The position numbers and the translations under genes were made by a program. Positions 56,673-64,000 of a stretch of DNA of 64,000 nucleotides are shown here, piece after piece; the stretch's first letter is position 1; each line of letters begins with the position of its first letter. The notes beneath the pieces were generated by a model. That model searched no databases. It saw only the letters and a list, made by a program, of their open reading frames with translations, and was not told the origin of the DNA. Where the stretch lies: NCBI GenBank assembly GCA_022432975.1, contig CM039509.1, forward strand, positions 43,744,209 to 43,808,208. Reading direction: 5' to 3'. This DNA is from Begonia masoniana. Taxonomy: Eukaryota; Streptophyta; Magnoliopsida; Cucurbitales; Begoniaceae.

Positions 56673-58872
56673 CCCCCTGGTGGTTTGAAACATACCTTTC
56701 AAGCTTTGAATAAGTGTAAGAATAAGTCTATTATCGCCCCTATCGATGCTAGACCTACTCCATGCGGAGAGTATTTATGCTTTCTAGCCAGTGCTATAGA
56801 CACACAAGTTGTAGGAAAATCAAGTCCTCAAAATGTCTTAGTTTGTGGATAGATGTACGTTTTTAGGTAGTAAAGGGAGTCGTCGGGTTAGATGTTATTT
56901 TTATAAGAATTGAAATTTATTGTTCGAGTACTTAGAAGTTGAGTTTGTTTGGAGACTTAAGGCAAGAATGTTCCTCTTACTTATGCAGCGTAGCTGCATT
57001 GAGGAAATTTGGAGGATTTGGAAATAGAAAATTTAAGGATTGAATGAATTTGTTTCATTGGACTTAGAGATAAAACTATGTCTGATAAATTTGAGAGTTG
57101 AGGTTATAGTGGATTGAGTGAAGCTAAAGAAATTGTAAATCACTGAATGTAAGAAGGGTACAGTTATGATGATTTAATTTAGACCGAGGGAAAACTCGGT
57201 GGTATTTGGAGATGAATGAGGTAAGAGTTAGTCAAATGTAATGAATGTAGATATGGAAGTTCGGGGAGAAAATTGAAGACTGGGGGTGATTTTATGTGCT
57301 GCTTCGTGCGGAATTGAACAGACTTAATTCAATAAAACTAGAGCTGAACCTAAGTTAAAGGAGTTTGAGTGCTTAAGTTATAATTGATTGAGTTGTAGTC
57401 ATTGAATGCATGAATGGTTGAGTGTCGAGGTATATAGTTAGAGTCGTTTTGGAGACTTAGGGACTGCCAGAGATCAATAAGTGACTAAGGCTATAATAGA
57501 ATCAAAACGAGTGTTACGAGCATATTTATGATAAAGGAACTGGAGTGTACCACCGGGAAAATGTTATTTGGGAGATATAAGTTCGGGTGTATATAAGATT
57601 TCTAACGCTTGTATAATGAGGGGACATGTATGAAGATTTGTGGATGACCTCTTTGAAAAGGAGTGATACACTGAGTATTCGAGTGAAAGACTAAGGATTT
57701 ATTTATTGATGCGAAGAAAAGAAATAAACATTTAGTTACAAGAATGTTAGGTTGTCAGACAATTTTGTAAAGGATGTGTGATGGGGTAGAAATTGATGAT
57801 ATAAGATTGAGTACGTAAAAGAGGTGATTTAGGATATGTTGGAATTTACATCATTCGGGTAATGGGTGAAACATGAGGGAACGTGTATGAGTTTTAGATA
57901 AGTATTCCTGTAAGAAAGCCAATGTCCTAGTCCCGTGGATGATAAGCCTTGGGGACGGATATAGTCCATGGACGAATGAAGTCTGTGGACAAGAACTGTC
58001 GTCCACATCGTTTTCTGCTTCTGTCGTCCACGCTACCGTATGCTTCTGTTGTCCACGTATCTGCTATTTCAAACTTCCATTCTGCCTCTCAGTTCTGTCG
58101 TCTATCCTTTCGATGAAACCCGATAGAAAAGTTGAAGATTTCTACTTTTCAGATTGATGAAACCCGAGCGGAATTAAATGTTGAGCTAGGATATAGCGTT
58201 GACCGAAACCAGGTTTAATTGTTTTTCTTGGAATGTAAATTAAGTTATACTTTAGTACAAGGTTTATACCTCCTGCTGAATAAGGTATATAGTCTTTATA
58301 TGAAGATAGATGTGAATGAAATGGGAAATGAATTGATAAAAAAAAATGAATGAAATGAAAGATGAAAGTTTTAATTTCACGAGATTTTTTTTAGGAATAG
58401 TAGAAGGGTAAATTTAAGGGACGTTACAGGTTGAGCTGTTTTCTTTCTACGGCTTTAGTAACTTGGAGTAGAGAGAGATTTATAAGAGGTATGAAGAGGG
58501 GGATCGATGACGAGGGCATAGGCGGTTAGGGAGTTATCCAAACCCGCAGAATGTTGGATGTTATGAGTGGTCCCCATGGTTTAGCAAAACATTAAGATCC
58601 AACCTACTCTTATACACAAGGAGAAATCAGTGGAAATTCTAGATTATGTAGTGAAGGTTTTACACAACAAGGAGATTACGGATAAGAATGTTATGTGAGC
58701 TACAACAAGGTTGCATAATGGGGAGTTAAAAGAATATTTAGAACCCGAGTTGGATGTAGAGACTCAAAGTATACCTTGATGGAATAGTTGATAGATTGAG
58801 TATTGAGAGCTTAAGTTTGGGAATAACCAAGCCACTAATTTTGAAGACAAAATTCTTTTAAGGAGGGTAGAT
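56673..58872 (+). other. Gypsy 3' interior without coding content
   Basis: Some 2.2 kb where RT, RNase H and integrase would be expected. No matching motif is visible in any frame. It is purine-rich, and around 57925-58100 it has repeated GTGGAC/GTCCAC segments that could fold. It ends in the purine tract before 58873. This looks like replaced or filler sequence rather than decayed pol. Confidence 0.6.
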
Positions 58873-60961
58873 TGTAGTACCCAGCAATTATCGACTAGAA
58901 TTGACGTTTGTAGGGTACGTTTTATGGAATTAAGGGGGGATATGGCTAATTGCTTGAGTATATTAATAGAGAGGAATGAGAATTAATGGTTAGGTTAAAG
59001 TTTGGTTAGTTAAAGGCATATGTGTAATTTGTGAAATATATATTATAAATGAGGGTTTAGCTGAGGATTTAGGCTCCACACTTTTCACTTTCCATTTCGG
59101 TTCTCAGCTCAGCAGAGCGCTCTAGGAGATTCTCCCTCCGATTTCTCCAGCCTAGGTGAGTTTCCTTCGTTTACCTTGTGTTTTAGTGGCGAGATAACAG
59201 AGGGTGTACAATGTGTGTGCTTTGGGAATGCCGTGAATGAGAATAAGTTCGGGTTTTGGTGAAAAATCGAGAATCCACGATTATCAGAGTTCCAAACTAG
59301 TTCTTTAGATTTCTGGTTGATTTAGGATTAAGTTTAGTGAGGATTTGATTAATGTTCTGTTTATGGCTTTAGGTGAGCAAACTTCTGAGGTAGCTTACAA
59401 CTGAGCATTGTCCAGGAGACCAGGTAAGTAGAGTATGTGTGTGCCTTCAGGCCTACATCACAAAATAGTAGGGTTTATGTGTATTTATGAATGTTTTTCA
59501 GTATGTCATGCATCATGTTTTATTGAATGAGAACGAAAATGAATTTACATGTAAAGGCATGGTGAGACATGGACAGATTGTATCAGATCAGCTATTAAGG
59601 GAACTAATTCGTCCCTTAATCTAGTAGAGAATTTATACTTTGGGAAAACTTATCTACTTCCCATCGTACAGAGGGATCAGATCAGCTATTAAGGGAACTA
59701 ATCTGCCCCTTAATATAGTAGAGGATTTATACTTTGGGAAAATTGATCCACTTCCCATCGTATAGAAGGATCATATCAGAGAAACGAATACAAAAGCAAC
59801 TGAGATGTGAAAGTAGAAACTGCATGATTAGGATTTATGAATTCAGTATTTCATTCATATTTGCTCTACTTATTTAGCATTAGGCGAAGTTGATGGAGCA
59901 CATCTATGCCGTAGTTTGGTGCACTGATGAGGCGGTTTAACAAATGTCAGTATGTAAAGTCTTAGTGAACAAGTGTGTTGTTGAAATTTGCTGAAGATTT
60001 TAATGACAGTAGTAGTTTTAATGTTTTGACATGTTTTGGGATTATCCTGACTATGAAAACACGATTGGTTTATTTGTAGCTTGCTATTCTGGAGTTTTAG
60101 AAAGTTGTAGTTTTAAGTTGTTTTGAATGATTGCAGTAAAATTTATAAGTTCTTTTAGTAAGCAGAGTTGTCCGATGGTTTAGAGTGTAAATGCTAATGT
60201 GGTTCTGCGTCGTTCGGCAGATGTCGAATGGCAGAGATCAATCGGTAGATGTTGAGTGTTACTGTTGGTCGGCAGATGCTGTCGTTCGACAGAAGTCAAA
60301 GTCAATCGGTAAATGTGAGTAGTAGATTTTGTCGTTTTGTGATCGGTGGATGTGAGCAGTAGATGTGAGTAGTAGATTTTGTCGTTTTGTGATCGGTGGA
60401 TGTGAGCGGTAGATGTGAGTAGTAGATTTTGTCGTTTTGTGATCGGTGGATGTGAGCGGTAGATGTGAGTAGTAGATTTTGTCGTTTTGTGATCGGTGGA
60501 TGTGAGCGGCAGATGTGGGTAGTAAATTTTGTTGTTTTGTGACCAGTGGATGCGAGCGGTAGATGTATTTTGTTCAGCTTCTACTGCTGAGACTCTTCTA
60601 TCTCTACTTCTACCGTTGGAACTGTTTAACGGAAGATGTCTTCTGTTTCTGCTCTTATCACTGAGACTATTTGGCAGAAGAAGTGTTCGAATTTAGGACA
60701 TTTAAATATTCAACTCATTTATGTCCTCGGTTCTTTTGACCGATTGTTTCTATTATTTTAATCGTTACACAAGTATTGTTTTAGTGTTTAGTTTTAACCT
60801 TATTTTATATAAATGAATTTCCGCTGCAAGTTTTATTGATGTTTTTAAATAAAGGTCAAATTTTGACCGTCGAGTGAGGTTTTTAAAATCTTCCCAGATT
60901 GTCTTAGTTTTGTTCAGCGTTATGAGTAGCGAATCGAATTTATAAAATTCTGGGCGTTACA
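58873..60961 (+). repeat. Gypsy 3' LTR, with acceptor deleted
   Basis: It starts TGTAGTACC. Intron 1 is 59156-59372, the same 217 bp as in the 5' LTR. A deletion at 59886 joins AGCATTAGGC directly to GAAGTTGATGG, removing CTAATAGATGAG, the GATGTAG acceptor and the exon start. The donor-side arm (with one change) remains at about 59450. The 50-bp satellite at 60310-60565 has about five units. Confidence 0.92.
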
Positions 60962-60966
60962 ATATT

Positions 60967-61383
60967 TACAAAAGAAGCAAATATTATAGTTTGGGAAGCG
61001 ACCAAAATTAATATTAATTGTATATAATTAAAATACAAATATAAAATTATACAAACACGGTTACCGTCCAAAATATTGAAGAAAAAATTTCCATAAACAT
61101 CTATATTTCAATGCAAAGAATATTTTTTAATCAAATTGTGCTCCAAATCGAGCCAGGTGGTTTCCCCGAATTTTATTTATATTGAGGGGAAAGTGTTGAC
61201 CAGGTAGTTTCCCCAGTCGACACTTTCGGAAAACAAAGAGATTACATAACTTACGGAAAAGAAATTACATAACTTGCGGAAAAGAAATTACATAACTTGC
61301 GGAAAATAAATAACACTTATTTGCGGAAAAGAAATTACATAACTTGCAGAAAATAAATTACATAACTTGTGGAAAAAAACACA
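60967..61383. other. Probable Harbinger interior, noncoding
   Basis: AT-rich, with a CCAGGTGGTTTCCCC / CAGGTAGTTTCCCC pair at about 61155-61220 and a tandem TTACATAACTTGCGGAAAA motif (about five units, 61241-61375) just beyond the coding end. No gene is seen. Confidence 0.5.
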
Positions 61384-61950
61384 TTAAAATTTCAAGATGT
61401 TAGTCTTAATATGATCACAAAATCTTTCATGATCTTTTTTTTGTTGATCAGTCATATACGATGTATCCATAATGAGATAGTCCATGTACTTTGTTATTCT
61501 CTTATCTTCTGCCTTTTTAGCTTCAGCCTCCACTAATTTCTCCAATGCGGCTGCTTTTCGAGATTGAGTTTCCAAATACACAGAAGACTCACTTTTTTTT
61601 TCTTCTTTTTCCTTTCCCTTTCCCTTTCTTTTGGCTGCCTTTTGGCCAATTGGTCGCACTTCATGTACTTCATTGTCACTCTTCTCTGGATTAGATAACG
61701 AAGTGTATGCTCCTGACTCAAAAACTTTTGTTCTCTTAGAGCCCTCTTGCTGATATGAAGTATTCCATTTCGGCTTATCGTTTAACATCTCCCAACAGTA
61801 GTGAAACATAAAATGAGAGCCACCATTTTCATATTTATACAGTTGGTGGGCATGCTCCATAATTTGGTCATCGGACCACCCACTAAGGCGTGCTCGTTGA
61901 ACTCGTTGGTAACAACCATTGAAAAGTAGTACCTTATGATTTATCTTGTT
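61384..61950 (-). CDS. Harbinger ORF1-like protein (NAM-associated C-terminal domain), last exon
   Basis: The frame runs from a likely acceptor (TTAG/AACAAG at about 61950) to a stop at 61384; the part after its first ATG is 158 codons. It contains GCYQRVQRARLSGWSDDQI, FHYCWEMLNDKPKW, a RPIGQKAAKRKGKGKEKE basic stretch and a Lys/Glu/Ala-rich coiled-coil-like tail. This combination is typical of the 'No apical meristem-associated C-terminal' proteins, related to the Myb/SANT ORF1 of PIF/Harbinger transposons, which binds DNA and partners the transposase. Upstream exons are missing. It could instead be a domesticated host paralogue. Confidence 0.6.
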   Translation of the reverse strand, partial: NKINHKVLLFNGCYQRVQRARLSGWSDDQIMEHAHQLYKYENGGSHFMFHYCWEMLNDKPKWNTSYQQEGSKRTKVFESGAYTSLSNPEKSDNEVHEVRPIGQKAAKRKGKGKEKEEKKSESSVYLETQSRKAAALEKLVEAEAKKAEDKRITKYMDYLIMDTSYMTDQQKKDHERFCDHIKTNILKF

Positions 61951-62007
61951 CTAATGGTCCTTGCATTGATTCCATGTTCTACTAGGCCCATCTTCGCAGT
62001 TTTCGTT

Positions 62008-62530
62008 TGTAGCGGCCCTACCCCGCGGGCCCGCCAGTCGTGCAGTCCTCACCCAACAGGCTCAGGCACTGCCACGTGGCAGCCACACAGGCCCAGCACG
62101 TGTACTCACGATCTTCTCCCACTACCTGGTTTAATGGGAGTTTTTGCCTTCCCTGGGATTAGAACCCTTGCTCCCAGGTTTCTAATCCCAGGGAAGGCAA
62201 AAACTCCCATTAAACCAGGTAGTGGAAGAAGATCGTGAGTACACGTGGTGGGCCTGTGTGGCTGCCACGTGGCAGTGCCTAGGCCTGTTGGGTGAGGACT
62301 GCACGACTGACGGGCCCATGGGGTCGGGTCGTTACAAAAAAAGGTCCCTTTTTTGTAACGACCCTACCCCGCGGGCCCGCCAGTCGTGCAGTCCTCACCC
62401 AACAGGCTCAGACACTGCCACGTCACAGCCACACAGGCCCACCACGTGTACTCAAGATCTTCTCCCATTACCAGGTTTAATGAGAGTTTTTGCCTTCCTT
62501 GGGATTAGAACCCTGGCTCACAGGCTTCAT
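62008..62530. repeat. Foldback of three alternating LTR-end copies
   Basis: Copy 1 (+) starts TGTAGCGGCCC at 62008. Copy 2 (-) is its inverted image and ends at 62336, with the turn near 62166-62178. Copy 3 (+) starts TGTAACGACCC at 62354 and runs to about 62530. Copies 2 and 3 are head to head across 17 bp that are themselves palindromic (AAAAAAGGTCCCTTTTT). The copies are GC-rich, unlike their surroundings. Open frames in them are chance. Confidence 0.9.
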
Positions 62531-62572
62531 AACCAAGGGTTCACCATCCAAGTGGTACCTGGGATGGTGAAC

Positions 62573-64000
62573 TGTAACGCCCTGAGTTTCCCAAACCCGG
62601 TTTGTTACTCACAAACCCGAACATAACTAAGAAAATTTCGGACCAAATTTAAAACTTCGCTCGAAAGTCAAAATTTGACATTTTCTAAAACCTCAAAATA
62701 TTTAATGAATTGCAGCGGAAATCATTTGAGGAAAATAGAGTTAAACAAAACTATAGAACAATGCTTGAATAATCAGTTGAGATGTTAAGGAATAATCGGT
62801 CAAAAGAAATAAAGGTTTAAATCGTGGAATACTTTAAAAGTTGCAAAAGTAAAACGCATCTGCCGCTGAACAAAGTCAACAGAAGAGGCTGAAACAGATA
62901 ACAGAAGGCTCCTTCCGGTGACAAAACGACAAAACTTCCACTTCATCTTTCGGTAAGTCTAATACACGACATCCACCGGCCACTAAACGACAAGACTTCT
63001 ACTACAGTCTTCCGAACATCCACCGGTCATAAGACGACAAAAGTCTTCCTACATCTTCCGATGACGTCAGCCGGATGATTCTTTCATCCGATCGACTTTG
63101 TCTTACATCTACTGGTGACGTCATCCAGATGATCCCCTTCATCCAACCTCTGCCGATCGCTAAACGACAAGTTTTACCATTTATCATCCGATAGACTAAA
63201 TCTATCGGTAGACAAAACACTTAACGTCCACCGGTTAACTTCATCCACCGATGGTTGAACTTACAGATTTCACTCAAAACATTTAAAACAACCTGGCCCT
63301 AAGTAACATCTGAAATCCAACAATTGACCATTTGAAACCAATATTTATATCCTGAACCTATAAAATTCCAAACTAACAAATTGTAGTAAAACCAAATCAG
63401 ATTTTTATAACAGGGGACGACTCAAATATTCTAAACCCTTTAGAAAAATTAGACACCAACAACATTCAAATCACGTTTTTCATTGACAGAGAAGAAAATC
63501 CCAAAGGTGTTAAAACATCAAATTACTACTGTCATTAAAACTACTACGGTCATAAAACTCTCAACATACTTAAGTTGAAACATTGTCAACTAAATCTTCA
63601 CACCAACTGACACCAGTGAAACCGCCCCATCAACTGCCAGATTGTTGCATAGTTGCACTCCTCCAACTAGTCTAGTCCTCAGCAAACTCAGTAAACACAT
63701 CTGCTGCCACTTCTTCACCTACATCACAAAACTCATCTATTAGCCTAATGCTGAGTAAGTAAAGCAATAATGTAATGTAATGCTGAAACATAAATTCCTA
63801 AATATGCAGTTTCTACTTTCTCATCTCAGTTGCATATCCATCGTTTCTGATCTGATCCCCCTGTGAAATTGGGAGTTGGATCACTTCTCCCAAAGTATAA
63901 ATATCCACTGACTCATTAAGGGGCGAATTAATTCCCTTAATAGTAAATTTGATTCACATAGCTGTTTTTGATCCCCTTGTTCGATGGAAAGCGGATCAAG
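62573..64000 (-). mobile_element. LTR, 3' part, runs off the right edge
   Basis: The plus strand starts TGTAACGCCCTG, i.e. the minus strand ends CAGGGCGTTACA. Read on the minus strand it has hairpin units (TTAAGGG/CCCCTTAA near 63920), CTAATAGATGAG, GTTTTGTGATGTAGG at about 63718-63732, TGACGTCA sites at 63062 and 63116, and a GTCAAATTTTGAC palindrome near 62670. The donor side is beyond the window. Confidence 0.85.

Larger units (their letters stand above)
52747..60961 (+). mobile_element. Non-autonomous gypsy element (gag-protease only)
   Basis: LTRs are 52747-54916 and 58873-60961, with a perfect ATATT duplication at 52742-52746 and 60962-60966. The interior holds broken gag, two zinc knuckles and a protease, with no RT, RNase H or integrase. 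A purine tract TTTTAAGGAGGGTAGA is directly before the 3' LTR. I see no initiator-Met primer site after the 5' LTR, where the sequence is unrelated. The LTRs differ by an approximately 85-bp deletion at 59886 plus scattered substitutions. Confidence 0.9.
52511..62007 (-). mobile_element. PIF/Harbinger-type DNA transposon, left end and ORF1, interrupted
   Basis: The left end GGGCAACTCCAATGG follows CTAA (a possible 3-bp TAA target site). It has the look of a Harbinger terminal repeat, with a subterminal GCAACTCC...GGAGTTGC inverted repeat. An ORF1-like coding exon is at 61384-61950. The gypsy element at 52747-60961 (ATATT duplication) is inserted between them. The transposase and right terminus are not seen; the element is cut near 62008. 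Joining the two parts is inference from position. Confidence 0.45.

Noticed and set aside
62222..62626. Open frame of 134 codons in the GC-rich foldback
   Set aside because: It crosses the head-to-head copies and the palindrome, and the same peptide appears in the other orientation. This is chance coding in a repeat.

Overview
This is nuclear DNA from a flowering plant, probably a eudicot. It has one host gene with plant-type introns at the left edge, then about 59 kb of transposable elements inserted into one another. Nothing in it looks bacterial or organellar. I cannot name the species from sequence alone.

Layout. 1-4397 (+): the last five coding exons of ATR, the PI3K-like DNA-damage checkpoint kinase, followed by a 3' untranslated region with a probable intron. 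5150-8453 (-): a decayed endogenous pararetrovirus (Caulimoviridae-like) fragment, copy 1. 8454-24961: a pile of LTRs holding a 26-bp tandem array of 75 perfect units, a 44-bp tandem array, and a complete Athila-type element (14211-23900, target duplication GCGGT) that keeps an intact gag-protease frame but has no reverse transcriptase. 24962-52510 (-): pararetrovirus copy 2, cut into five pieces by four LTR insertions, two of which hold further insertions. Target-site duplications (AAAAC, GAATC, CTTAC, GCTAT, AAAAA) fix most of these boundaries to the base. The largest nested element is a Tekay/Del-like Ty3-gypsy chromovirus at 35692-45731. 52511-62007: an apparent PIF/Harbinger-type DNA transposon, split by a gag-protease-only gypsy element (52747-60961, target duplication ATATT). 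62008-62530: three LTR-end fragments in alternating orientation, forming a large foldback. 62573-64000 (-): another LTR running off the window.

How the parts relate. Most LTRs here belong to one loose superfamily with ends TGTARCRCC...GGGGCGTTACA. They share a modular plan: a TATA-like block, a first GT-AG intron, a perfect donor (CAGGTAAGT), a block of hairpin repeats, a branch-point-like CTAAT, an acceptor (GATGTAG/GT), then short satellites rich in CGGTGGATG or CGGAAGATG, often beside TGACGTCA palindromes.

Two observations stand out. First, a 15-base sequence just inside the donor is the reverse complement of the sequence across the acceptor, and in diverged families both arms have changed together so that pairing is kept. 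Second, the LTR at 8454 lacks exactly the first GT-AG intron that its sister LTRs keep, as if a spliced RNA had been copied back into DNA, although an 8-bp direct repeat at the intron edges allows another explanation. A third is an Athila LTR in which a hairpin-forming unit has grown from a few copies to about two dozen.
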